Assembly (NCBI GenBank): GCA_020445785.1 | Contig: JAGRFZ010000051.1 | Coordinates: 17,374-53,698, forward strand | Reading direction: 5' to 3' | Length of the DNA: 36,325 bases | DNA from: Rhodocyclaceae bacterium | GTDB lineage: Bacteria; Pseudomonadota; Gammaproteobacteria; Burkholderiales; Rhodocyclaceae | Shown here: positions 16,912-25,009 of the stretch, piece after piece | Numbering within the stretch: the first letter of the stretch is position 1 | How the letters are laid out: each line of letters opens with the position of its first letter | Notes under the pieces: generated by a model | The model's input: the letters and a program-made list of their open reading frames with translations, nothing else | What the model was told of the DNA's origin: nothing | The model's database searches: none | Made by a program: the position numbers and the translations under genes

Positions 16912-18290
16912 TGACGGGGCAGTGGTTCATTCACGCCGCCTATCTGGCGGTGGCGGTGGTGTTCATCTTCGGCCTCAAGGCCATGGCCTCGCCGGGGACG
17001 GCTCGCAAGGGAATCGTCTGGGCCGGCTACGCGATGATTGCCGCTGTGATCGTGACCTTCTTCTGGCCCGGCATGCAGAACCGATGGCTGATCGTGCTCG
17101 GCATTCTTCTCGGTGGCGTCGTCGCGTGGCGGTCCGGCAAGAAGGTGGCCATGACCGAAATGCCGCAGATGGTCGCCATTTACAACGGCATGGGCGGCGG
17201 CGCCGCGGCGGCGATCGCGGCGGTCGAATTCGCGCGGGGTGAGATGCATGGCCCGGCCATGCTGGTGATGGCCGTGCTCGGCGCGCTGATCGGTGCCGTG
17301 GCGTTTTCCGGTTCGTGCGTCGCGTGGGCCAAGCTCGCGGGCAAGATGAAGCGCGCCTATCGTTTCCCGAATCAGCGCACGCTGAACATCGTGCTCGGCA
17401 TCATCGTCGGCTGGCTCGGCCTCGGCATCATCGTCGATGGCAGTCCGTGGGCGATCGCGATCGTGCTGTTCTTCGTCGTCGCGCTGGTGCTCGGTGTCGT
17501 ACTGACTGCACCGATCGGTGGCGCCGACATGCCTGTGGTGATCTCGCTGCTCAATGCCTTCACCGGCCTCGCAGTCGGCTTCGAAGGCTACGTGCTGCAG
17601 ATTCCGGCGCTGATCGTCGCCGGAATCGTGGTCGGCGCTTCGGGCACCTTGCTGACCCATCTGATGGCCAAGGCGATGAACCGCCCGATCCGCAATGTGC
17701 TGTTCACCCCGCTGACCGGCGAGGCCCAGGAGGACGCCCAGGCGATCGAGGGGCGGATGCAGGAAACCACGGCCCTCGATGCGGCGGCGACGATGCGTTA
17801 CGCGGCGAAGGTGATCGTGGTGCCCGGCTATGGCATGGCGGTCGCCGGCGCACAGCACAAGGTGTGGGAGATGAGCCAGTTGCTGGAAGAGGCCGGGGTC
17901 TCGGTGTCGTTCGCGATCCACCCGGTGGCGGGGCGAATGCCGGGCCACATGAACGTACTGCTGGCCGAGGCCGGTGTCCCGTACGACAAGATCTTCGACC
18001 TGGAAGAGATCAACAACGATTTCGCCCAGGCCGACGTGGCGCTGGTGATCGGCGCCAACGACGTCGTCAATCCGATCGCCCGCACCGACAAGGCGAGTCC
18101 CATCTACGGCATGCCGATCCTCAACGTGGATCAGGCAAGGAACGTCGTCGTGGTCAAGCGTGGGCAGGGTACGGGCTATTCGGGCGTCGAAAATGCGCTG
18201 TTCTACAAGGACAACTGCCGAATGCTCTACGGCAGTGCCCAGGAAGCCATCGCCGACGTCATCCAGCACGTCAAGAGTATGGAAGGCTAG
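16911..18290 (+). CDS. pntB: NAD(P) transhydrogenase subunit beta
   Basis: PntB carries the remaining membrane helices (about residues 1-260) and the cytoplasmic NADP(H)-binding domain III (about residues 285-459). Domain III motifs include VPGYGMAVAGAQHKVWEM, HPVAGRMPGHMNVLLAE, VIGANDVVNPIAR and MPILNVDQARNVVVVKR. The length of 459 aa is typical. ATG 16911 is preferred over the adjacent GTG 16908, since AAGGGGGG lies six bases before it. It completes the three-gene pnt operon, which is followed by a hairpin at 18317-18334. Confidence 0.97.
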   Translation: MTGQWFIHAAYLAVAVVFIFGLKAMASPGTARKGIVWAGYAMIAAVIVTFFWPGMQNRWLIVLGILLGGVVAWRSGKKVAMTEMPQMVAIYNGMGGGAAAAIAAVEFARGEMHGPAMLVMAVLGALIGAVAFSGSCVAWAKLAGKMKRAYRFPNQRTLNIVLGIIVGWLGLGIIVDGSPWAIAIVLFFVVALVLGVVLTAPIGGADMPVVISLLNAFTGLAVGFEGYVLQIPALIVAGIVVGASGTLLTHLMAKAMNRPIRNVLFTPLTGEAQEDAQAIEGRMQETTALDAAATMRYAAKVIVVPGYGMAVAGAQHKVWEMSQLLEEAGVSVSFAIHPVAGRMPGHMNVLLAEAGVPYDKIFDLEEINNDFAQADVALVIGANDVVNPIARTDKASPIYGMPILNVDQARNVVVVKRGQGTGYSGVENALFYKDNCRMLYGSAQEAIADVIQHVKSMEG

Positions 18291-18316
18291 CGTCCGGTAC
18301 AGCCGGCACGTTTCGG

Positions 18317-18334
18317 GGGCCGCTGCGGCGGCCC
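18317..18334 (+). terminator. Weak hairpin terminator after pntB
   Basis: GGGCCGC (18317-18323) pairs perfectly with GCGGCCC (18328-18334) around TGCG, followed by TCTTGCGTT. The stem is strong but the T-run poor. It lies between two convergent genes and may serve both strands. Confidence 0.5.
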
Positions 18335-18358
18335 TCTTGCGTTCACGCCGATCCGCCT

Positions 18359-21019
18359 TCAGCCAGCGCTGCGCCCCAGTTCGGTGGCGATGATGCGGCC
18401 GAAGGCCTCCGAGTCCACCGGCCCGCCATGGTGCAGGCCCTGGCTCGCGCTGCAGCCGAGTGCCGCCAGTCGGTTACGCTGGGCGTCGTTCTCGACACCG
18501 GCCGCGACCACGTCGAGGGAGAATCCGCGGGCAGTCTGCAGGATCGCTTCGACCATCACGGAGCCTTCGTCGCCGAGCTCGAGGTCGCGTATGAACAGGG
18601 GATCGATCTTCAGCCCCGAAAGCGGCAGATGGCGAAGCGCAGACAGCGGTGAGCCGTCGGAGCCGAAACGGTCGACGCGGAGGCCGACGCCCAGCTCCTG
18701 GAGCGCATACAGATTGTTCATCGCGACCGGATTGCGCGGCAGGGCGGCACAGTCGATCAGTTCGAGTTCGAGCAGTTGGGGGCGCAGCGCGGCCTCGCGC
18801 ACGAAGCTCGCCAGCTCGCTCGCGAAGTCGGCTCGTTCGAGTTCTCTCGCGGCGACATTGATCGAGATGGTGAGGTCGCATTCGAAGGCTTCGTGCCAGG
18901 CGGCTGCCTGCTCGCAGGCCCGCGCAAGTGCCCAGCGACCGAGGGCCGTGATGCTGCCGGAGCGAATGGCCGACGGCACGAATTGCTCTGCCGCGAGCAG
19001 ACCCAGTTGCGGGTGGTTCCAACGCAGCAGCGCTTCCGCGCCGATCAGGCGGGCGTCCGCCAACCGGTAGCGTGGTTGCCAGTGCAACGCCAGTTCGCCG
19101 CGGTCCGGGGCGCGGCGGATCGCCGCGTCGAGCCCGGCGCGGGCCAGACAATCGACGGTGTCGGACAGGTCGAACAGGTGCAGCGGTCGGGCGCTGGCGC
19201 GGGCCGAATGGAGCGCCTGCTCGGCGGCCGACAGCAGGCTGGCCAGATCGTCGCCGTGGTCGGGGCCGATGGCGGCACCGATGGTTGCGGCCAGGGTGAC
19301 CGTGGTCGGGCCCGCCTTCAGCGGTGCGGCGACGACGTCGAGCAGTTCTTCCGCCAGGCTCAGGGTATCCTCCCGACCGCGCAATTCGCCGGCGAGCACG
19401 ACGAAGCTGTCGGCGCCGATGCGCGCCACCGCGGAATCCTCCGGGGCGACCATCACCAGGCGTTCGCCCAGTTGCGCCAATACGCGGTCGGCATGGGCCT
19501 CGCCCAGTTGCGCGTTGATCCGGTGGAAACCGTCGATGTCCATCACCAGCAGGGCCAGCTTGCGACGACTCTGGCGATTCTGGCACGCGAGCGCCATGTA
19601 GGGCCCGGCGAGACCCGCACGATCGGGCAGACCGGTCAGGGCGTCGATCGAATCCGGCCCGTCGATCGGAGGGCGGGGCTCGACGGCGTGGCGGAGCGTG
19701 ACGAGGTAGTGCGGCGCGGCCGCGAGCTTGCGTTGTACGCGCGCGATCTGGACCGTGCTGGAAACCGCGGCCGCATTGTTTCGCCGGGTCGCCAGGTCGC
19801 GGCGCAGGCGGCCAGACCCGGTTTGCCGTGCCTCTGCGAACGGGTCTTGGGCGCCTTCGGGAAGAAGACATGCGGCCGGCTCGCCGAGCAGTTGCTCTCG
19901 CTCGTACCCGGTCAGGCGGCAGATCGATGGGTTGACCGCGACGATGCGCATGGCGTGGTCCAGGATCAACACCCCGTCGTCGCTGAGTCCGAACAGCTCG
20001 GTGCTGAACAATTGCACCGGATCGGGAACATGTACCGGGCGGTGGATCACGAGGCGCTCGCCGTTTCCGTCTGGCGGGTGCAATTCGGCCACGACCACGT
20101 CGACCTCGAATTCGCTGCCGTCTTTGCGGCGGTGAAGCTGGCGATGGTTGTCGGCATCGGCCGCGACCTGTAACTGAGTCAGGCGCATCTGCAGCAACTC
20201 GCTGCGCTGGTAGGCGTAGGCCCGTTCTGCGGCGCGGTTTGCGTCGAGGATGCGGTCGTCGTTTCCGCCACAGATCAGCGCAGGCATCGGCAGGACCTGA
20301 AAGGCCCGCCGGGACCGGCTGTCGGCCGGGTGGCCGACCACCTGGGCGCCGCCGGCGGAAGTTTGATTCGGCAGGGTGACGAGGCGCCAGCCGGGCTGAG
20401 GGCCCGGCAATGTCCGGCAGCCTTCGCGTACGATATCCAGGCTGTCGAAGGCGCGGCCGTTCAAGCCTTGTTCGTGTCCCAGCCGGGCCTGGGCGGCCGC
20501 GTTGGCCGCCTTGACAAGGCCGTCGTCGCCGACCACCAGAACCGGCTGCTGAACCGCTGCGGCCAGCCGTGGCCACAGTTTGTCGACCGCCAGCGGCTCG
20601 GTCGTGCGATCACCGACTGCCGCGGTGTCGGGACTCAGCACCAGCGCATGGACTCCGGGTCGCACCCGCGCCGCAGACAGGCATCGGAGGTGACGGCGCC
20701 GGCCTCCCGGAAGGCGTAGTAGCAGGCTGCCGCGTGAAGCCCCTTCGACGAACAGCACCCCGCGAGCGGACAGAAATGCCGCTTCGTTGGGAAACAGCTC
20801 GGCCAGCGGCCGGCCGACGAGCTGGGGATAGGAGCGCTCCAGCAGGTGGCAGGCGGCGCTGTTGACCTCGAGGATGGTCTCGTCGCTGGTGATGATCAGC
20901 CCTTCCTCGACCAACTCGAAGAGGGCCAGATAGAGGCCGGCTTCGGCACCATCGGAGAGGTCGGGGACCAGCGTCTCGGGCGCTACGTCCGGCGGCCGCC
21001 GGATCGGAAAGATGTCCAT
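18359..21019 (-). CDS. Four-PAS GGDEF/EAL protein with eroded active sites, 886 aa
   Basis: About four PAS-like segments occupy residues 28-95, 150-200, 245-330 and 340-440; the fourth is clearest (DDGVLILDHAMRIVAVNPSI, then CRLTGYEREQLLG). A GGDEF domain spans about 455-610 and an EAL domain about 625-880. The GGDEF signature is GADSF (about residue 535), so cyclase activity is unlikely. In the EAL domain the EALLRW motif is kept, but the metal-binding DDFGTG is replaced by VDRFGSD (about 783), the AEGVE glutamate by AAGVE (about 840), and ELTES by ELIDC. Phosphodiesterase activity is therefore also unlikely. The likely role is a c-di-GMP receptor or scaffold responding to a PAS signal. There is no membrane segment. 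It follows rhlE by 110 nt, across a hairpin. Confidence 0.92.
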   Translation of the reverse strand: MDIFPIRRPPDVAPETLVPDLSDGAEAGLYLALFELVEEGLIITSDETILEVNSAACHLLERSYPQLVGRPLAELFPNEAAFLSARGVLFVEGASRGSLLLRLPGGRRRHLRCLSAARVRPGVHALVLSPDTAAVGDRTTEPLAVDKLWPRLAAAVQQPVLVVGDDGLVKAANAAAQARLGHEQGLNGRAFDSLDIVREGCRTLPGPQPGWRLVTLPNQTSAGGAQVVGHPADSRSRRAFQVLPMPALICGGNDDRILDANRAAERAYAYQRSELLQMRLTQLQVAADADNHRQLHRRKDGSEFEVDVVVAELHPPDGNGERLVIHRPVHVPDPVQLFSTELFGLSDDGVLILDHAMRIVAVNPSICRLTGYEREQLLGEPAACLLPEGAQDPFAEARQTGSGRLRRDLATRRNNAAAVSSTVQIARVQRKLAAAPHYLVTLRHAVEPRPPIDGPDSIDALTGLPDRAGLAGPYMALACQNRQSRRKLALLVMDIDGFHRINAQLGEAHADRVLAQLGERLVMVAPEDSAVARIGADSFVVLAGELRGREDTLSLAEELLDVVAAPLKAGPTTVTLAATIGAAIGPDHGDDLASLLSAAEQALHSARASARPLHLFDLSDTVDCLARAGLDAAIRRAPDRGELALHWQPRYRLADARLIGAEALLRWNHPQLGLLAAEQFVPSAIRSGSITALGRWALARACEQAAAWHEAFECDLTISINVAARELERADFASELASFVREAALRPQLLELELIDCAALPRNPVAMNNLYALQELGVGLRVDRFGSDGSPLSALRHLPLSGLKIDPLFIRDLELGDEGSVMVEAILQTARGFSLDVVAAGVENDAQRNRLAALGCSASQGLHHGGPVDSEAFGRIIATELGRSAG

Positions 21020-21079
21020 GCGTCGGATCGAACACGGATTCGCAATGAAGCGACTGTAACGACCGGGTGCCTCGGGACT

Positions 21080-21119
21080 TGACCGGATAAGCGGGGGGAA
21101 ACCGCTGCTATTCCGGTCA
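21080..21119 (-). terminator. Nested hairpin downstream of rhlE
   Basis: TGACCGGA and TCCGGTCA form an exact 8-bp outer stem (21080-21087 with 21112-21119), and AGCGG pairs with CCGCT inside it (21090-21094 with 21102-21106). It starts 10 nt after the rhlE stop. It lacks a T-run, so termination is plausible but unproven. Confidence 0.5.
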
Positions 21120-21129
21120 GGGGTGGAAT

Positions 21130-22560
21130 TCAGCCGGGTTTTCGTCCCAGTCCCCCGAGCAGGAATGCGATCGGGCGCTGATGCTTGCGCACCTCCGCCG
21201 GGGGCTGAATGTCTTCGTTCTGGTCCAGTCCCTTGCCATCGGCCGGTGCCTTCGGCTGGTAGGGCTGGCTGAAGTCGAAGCCGTCGGCGGCCACCACGGG
21301 CGCCTTTCTCGAGCGCTCCCGGGGTGGCCCGTCGGCGTTACGCGCCACGCCGTCCCGACCGCCACGCTGCCGCTTCTCGCCGCGGCGCTTGCGCTGCCCG
21401 GCGTCGTGGAAATCGCCTTCCACGTCGAAGCCGGCGATCGGTTCCTGGGGGATCTCCAGGTTGATCAGCTTCTGGATTTCCGCAAGCCGCACGCGTTCTT
21501 CCGCGCAGACCAGCGACACGGCATTGCCCTGGCGCCCCGCTCTGCCGGTGCGGCCGATGCGATGGACATAATCCTCCGCGGTGTGGGGCAGCTCGAAGTT
21601 GATGACATAGGGTAGATCGTCGATGTCCAGGCCGCGGGCGGCGACGTCGGTGGCGACCAGCACGCGGATTCGGCCCGATTTGAATCCCTCGAGGGTTTCG
21701 GTGCGCTGCTGCTGACTCTTGTCGCCATGGATGGCGTCGGCGGCGATGTCGTGGCGGGCCAGGAAGTGGGCGAGGCGCGAGCACACCATCTTGGTGTCGA
21801 CGAACACCAGCACCTGGGAATCGGGCTCGTGCCGCAGGATGTGGGCCAGCAGATTGCGCTTGAGGCCGGCCGACACCGGGTGTACCCGGTGAGTGATCGT
21901 CTCGCTGACCGTGTTGCGCCGTGCGACCTCGATCAACTGCGGGTTCTTCAGCATCTGATCCGCGAGCTTCTTGATCTCGTTGGAAAAGGTCGCCGAAAAC
22001 AACAGGCTCTGGCGCTTCGCCGGCAGCAGCGCGAGGATGCGCCGGATATCCGGGATGAAACCCATGTCGAGCATGCGGTCCGCTTCGTCGAGGACCAGGA
22101 TCTCGACCTGGCCGAACTGGATGGTCTTCTGCTGCACATGGTCGAGCAGCCGCCCCGGCGTGGCCACGACGATTTCGATTCCCCGCCGCAGCTCCTGCAT
22201 TTGCGGGTTCATGTCGACGCCGCCATAGATGCAGGTCGAGCGCAGCGGCAGATACTTGCCGTAGGTCTGCACCGACTCGTGAACCTGCATGGCCAGTTCG
22301 CGCGTCGGGGCGAGGATCAATGCGCGTACGGGGTGGCGGGCGGGCGAAGTGCTGGTGCTGGCATGGCGTGCCAGCCGATGCAGCATCGGCAGCGTGAAGC
22401 CGGCGGTCTTGCCGGTACCGGTCTGGGCGCCTCCCATGACGTCCAGACCGTGCATGACGATGGGAATCGCCTGCTGCTGGATCGGCGTCGGTTCGGTGTA
22501 GCCGGCGTCGGCCACGGCACGCTGCAGTTCGGGAATGAGCCCGAGGTCCGCAAATTTCAT
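21130..22560 (-). CDS. rhlE: DEAD-box ATP-dependent RNA helicase RhlE-type
   Basis: All DEAD-box motifs are present: Q motif [10 protein letters not shown], motif [12 protein letters not shown], Ia PTRELAMQV, Ib [45 protein letters not shown] and [13 protein letters not shown]. The C-terminal tail of about 100 residues is basic and low in complexity ([13 protein letters not shown]), as in RhlE-type enzymes acting on ribosome assembly and mRNA decay. ATG 22560 (476 aa) is chosen because [12 protein letters not shown] is the family start; an upstream in-frame start at 22611 adds an unlikely leader. A GGAG site lies 10 nt upstream. A TATAAT box at 22704-22709 implies a leader of about 137 nt. 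Confidence 0.93.
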   Translation of the reverse strand: MKFADLGLIPELQRAVADAGYTEPTPIQQQAIPIVMHGLDVMGGAQTGTGKTAGFTLPMLHRLARHASTSTSPARHPVRALILAPTRELAMQVHESVQTYGKYLPLRSTCIYGGVDMNPQMQELRRGIEIVVATPGRLLDHVQQKTIQFGQVEILVLDEADRMLDMGFIPDIRRILALLPAKRQSLLFSATFSNEIKKLADQMLKNPQLIEVARRNTVSETITHRVHPVSAGLKRNLLAHILRHEPDSQVLVFVDTKMVCSRLAHFLARHDIAADAIHGDKSQQQRTETLEGFKSGRIRVLVATDVAARGLDIDDLPYVINFELPHTAEDYVHRIGRTGRAGRQGNAVSLVCAEERVRLAEIQKLINLEIPQEPIAGFDVEGDFHDAGQRKRRGEKRQRGGRDGVARNADGPPRERSRKAPVVAADGFDFSQPYQPKAPADGKGLDQNEDIQPPAEVRKHQRPIAFLLGGLGRKPG

Positions 22561-22703
22561 TCGCTGAATCGCTCCGTAATCCTCCCGCCGCCATGAAGGC
22601 GCGGCCGGCACGGGCGTGGATTGGGTTCAATGGATGGTTGCATGGCGCCGGCATGGTGCGCTCGCGCGGGCCATGGAACGACCTGCAAGCGCGGAAACCC
22701 GAC

Positions 22704-22709
22704 ATTATA
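22704..22709 (-). promoter_or_regulatory. Consensus -10 box (TATAAT) upstream of rhlE
   Basis: The minus strand reads TATAAT at 22709-22704. A -35 element is weak: TTCGAG at 16-nt spacing is the best candidate. Transcription from it would start near 22697, giving rhlE a long leader. The box lies 18 nt outside the end of rlmM, so rhlE is probably not dependent on rlmM transcription. Confidence 0.5.
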
Positions 22710-22721
22710 CATTGTCGTTGT

Positions 22722-23819
22722 TCAGCTCGAAGGCCGGGCCTCCAGATAGGCCGTCACCTCCTCCCGGTCGTGGTAGAGCTGGCGGATTCGCAACTCGCAG
22801 CCGAGCGATGCCTGGTGCATGCGTTTGCGAATCAGTCCGCGGCAGACGTCGATTTCGGCGAGGCGCTTTTTCATCGGCAGCTTGAGATTGAAGATCGCCC
22901 GCCTGGCGCGCCCGCAAGCCACCCAGTCGGCCACCAGCCGACTGATCCGGGCCGGCTGTTCGACCATGTCGCAGACCAGCCAGTCTACGGTGGCGCGGGG
23001 ACGCCAGGTAAATCCGTCGGCGCGCACATGTTCGATCATGCCGGTTGCCATTACCTGCGCCGCCATCGGACCGTTGTCGACGGCGGTGACGTGCAGACCG
23101 CGATGCGCCAACTGCCAACTCCAGCCGCCGGGCGCCGCGCCCAGGTCGACGGCGCGCTGTCCCGCACGCATCGAGGCCTCGAGTTCTGCCGGCGTGAGCA
23201 GGGTCAGCAAGGCTTCCGCGAGCTTCAGGGTCGAACGGCTGGGTGCCTGCGACGGCATGCGCAGCCGCGGAATCCCCATCGGCCATGGCGATCCGTTGTC
23301 GGCCGACGACAATCCCAGCCAGGCGCTCCCGGGCGCCGCCAGCAGGATGTTCAGCCGGGGAAGGTGGCCGCGCCTGGGGCGCACGAGACTGTGCCGGTCG
23401 AAGCCCCTTTCCAGTGGTGCCTGGAGTCGCCGGCAGATCGCTGCCAGGGGCCGCCCGACGGCACCGTCCGCCGCTTCCGGGAGGATTGCAGAGAACGGCG
23501 TGCCGGCAAGGCGCGCGGCGGCCATCAGGGGCGAGACCCGGTCCTTGCCGTCGAGACCGTGCACTTCCGCGAAGCCGAAGGACAGTTGGCGTGCAAACGT
23601 CAACGAAACCAGGCGGATTGCACGGTCCAGGGCATCGAACGGGTGTAAGTTGTCCAACGCGATTCTCAGTTGTCCCGACTCAAGGGAGAGGGTGGATCGG
23701 CCGTTGATGCCCGTGCGGGCAAGATGCGAGATCAACTCGTTCGCACATTCGCTCTCGAAGCCGGGGCGGCAAAGGGCCATGAGGAAATGGCAGGCGGTGG
23801 ATCGAGCGCTGGGTCTCAT
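22722..23819 (-). CDS. rlmM: 23S rRNA 2'-O-ribose methyltransferase RlmM
   Basis: RlmM methylates the ribose of C2498 in 23S rRNA. The N-terminal THUMP-like part opens with LMALCRPGFESECANELI, matching the CRPGFE start of the E. coli protein. The methyltransferase domain shows the SAM-binding motif AVDLGAAPGGWSW at about residues 215-225 and the catalytic-lysine region NLKLPMKKR near 310. Start at ATG 23819 gives 365 aa, close to the 366 of E. coli; ATG 23780 is an alternative but would remove the first beta strand. Neither has a clear ribosome site. It is divergent from tas, with 112 nt between. Confidence 0.9.
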   Translation of the reverse strand: MRPSARSTACHFLMALCRPGFESECANELISHLARTGINGRSTLSLESGQLRIALDNLHPFDALDRAIRLVSLTFARQLSFGFAEVHGLDGKDRVSPLMAAARLAGTPFSAILPEAADGAVGRPLAAICRRLQAPLERGFDRHSLVRPRRGHLPRLNILLAAPGSAWLGLSSADNGSPWPMGIPRLRMPSQAPSRSTLKLAEALLTLLTPAELEASMRAGQRAVDLGAAPGGWSWQLAHRGLHVTAVDNGPMAAQVMATGMIEHVRADGFTWRPRATVDWLVCDMVEQPARISRLVADWVACGRARRAIFNLKLPMKKRLAEIDVCRGLIRKRMHQASLGCELRIRQLYHDREEVTAYLEARPSS

Positions 23820-23931
23820 CGGGCGGACGTGGGTGTCGCAACGCAGGCCGCGGCTCGGCGTTGGAGAAGTGTGGGGCGGCGGGCGTCGAGTGGCGGGCAG
23901 GCAACAATCATGAACATGGAGTGGATGCAGC

Positions 23932-24972
23932 GTGTTTGAACTGAGGCGGCTGGGGTCGAGCGATCTTGCGGTATCTCCGATCTGTCTGGGAACCATGACC
24001 TTCGGCCAGCAGAACAGCGAGACCGAGGCCCATGCCCAATTGGATCTGGCCCTGGCGCGCGGCGTCAATTTCTTCGATACGGCGGAACTGTACGCCGTGC
24101 CTCCCCGTGCCGAAACCTACGGCGCCACCGAGCGGATCGTCGGCACCTGGCTGCGTCGCCAGGCGCGCGACCGGGTGGTGCTGGCGACCAAGGTGGTCGG
24201 CGCCGGCCGCCGCTTCGACTGGATCCGCGATGGCGCCCCGTGTCTCGATCGGAAGAACATCCGCGCCGCGCTTCACGCCAGTCTCGAACGGCTGCAGACG
24301 GACTATGTCGACCTCTATCAGTTGCATTGGCCCGAGCGCAACCAGCCGATGTTCGGCCAGTGGCAGTACGATCCCACCGCCGAACGGGATGGCACGCCGA
24401 TTCGCGCGCAGCTCGAGGCGCTCAAGGAGCTCGTGGACGAAGGCAAGATCCGCTACGTCGGGGTATCCAACGAGCACCCGTGGGGAATCGCGGAATTCCT
24501 GCGATGCGCGCGCGAATACGACCTGCCGCGCGTCGTCTCGATACAGAACGCCTACAATCTGCTCAATCGGGTGTTCGACTACGGGCTGGCCGAAGTGTGC
24601 CACCGTGGGCAGGTGTCGCTGCTGGCGTATTCGCCGTTGGCCTTCGGCCACCTGACCGGAAAGTACTTGCGCAATCCCGATGCGGCCGGCCGCCTGACGG
24701 AGTTTCCCGGATTCGGCGCCCGCTACCAGAAGCCCAGGGTGCGTGAAGCGGTGGCGGCCTACCAGGCGCTGGCCAGCGAGGCGGGCATGGCGATGACGCG
24801 GATGGCCCTGAGCTGGATCTATCATCGCTGGTCGGTGGCCAGCACGATCCTCGGCGCGACGTCGATCGACCAGTTGACCGAGAATCTCGACGCTTGGTCC
24901 GATCCGCTGTCACCCGATCTGCTCGAGGCAATCGACGCGATCCACCTCGGCTTCACCAACCCCGCACCGTGA
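23932..24972 (+). CDS. tas: NADP(H)-dependent aldo-keto reductase Tas
   Basis: The protein aligns almost throughout with E. coli Tas: LGTMTFGQQNSETEAHAQLD, the DTAELYAVPPR catalytic Asp/Tyr segment, the ATKVVG lysine and the QLHWPER histidine, all four catalytic residues of the aldo-keto reductase superfamily. SIQNAYNLLNR and LLAYSPLAFGHLTGKY are also family features, and the C-terminus ends NPAP as Tas does. The 346 aa length is normal. The start is GTG 23932, since the E. coli protein starts at the equivalent residue; GGAG lies 10 nt upstream. The physiological substrate is uncertain. The HD-GYP gene begins 37 nt downstream on the same strand. Confidence 0.94.
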   Translation: MFELRRLGSSDLAVSPICLGTMTFGQQNSETEAHAQLDLALARGVNFFDTAELYAVPPRAETYGATERIVGTWLRRQARDRVVLATKVVGAGRRFDWIRDGAPCLDRKNIRAALHASLERLQTDYVDLYQLHWPERNQPMFGQWQYDPTAERDGTPIRAQLEALKELVDEGKIRYVGVSNEHPWGIAEFLRCAREYDLPRVVSIQNAYNLLNRVFDYGLAEVCHRGQVSLLAYSPLAFGHLTGKYLRNPDAAGRLTEFPGFGARYQKPRVREAVAAYQALASEAGMAMTRMALSWIYHRWSVASTILGATSIDQLTENLDAWSDPLSPDLLEAIDAIHLGFTNPAP

Positions 24973-25009
24973 CCGCGACGATGACGGGGATGGAGCGGAG
25001 GGTGCGATC

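Noticed and set aside
18776-20173. Plus-strand frame opposite the GGDEF/EAL gene
   Set aside because: The opposite strand encodes PAS, GGDEF and EAL domains throughout; this frame has no features of its own.
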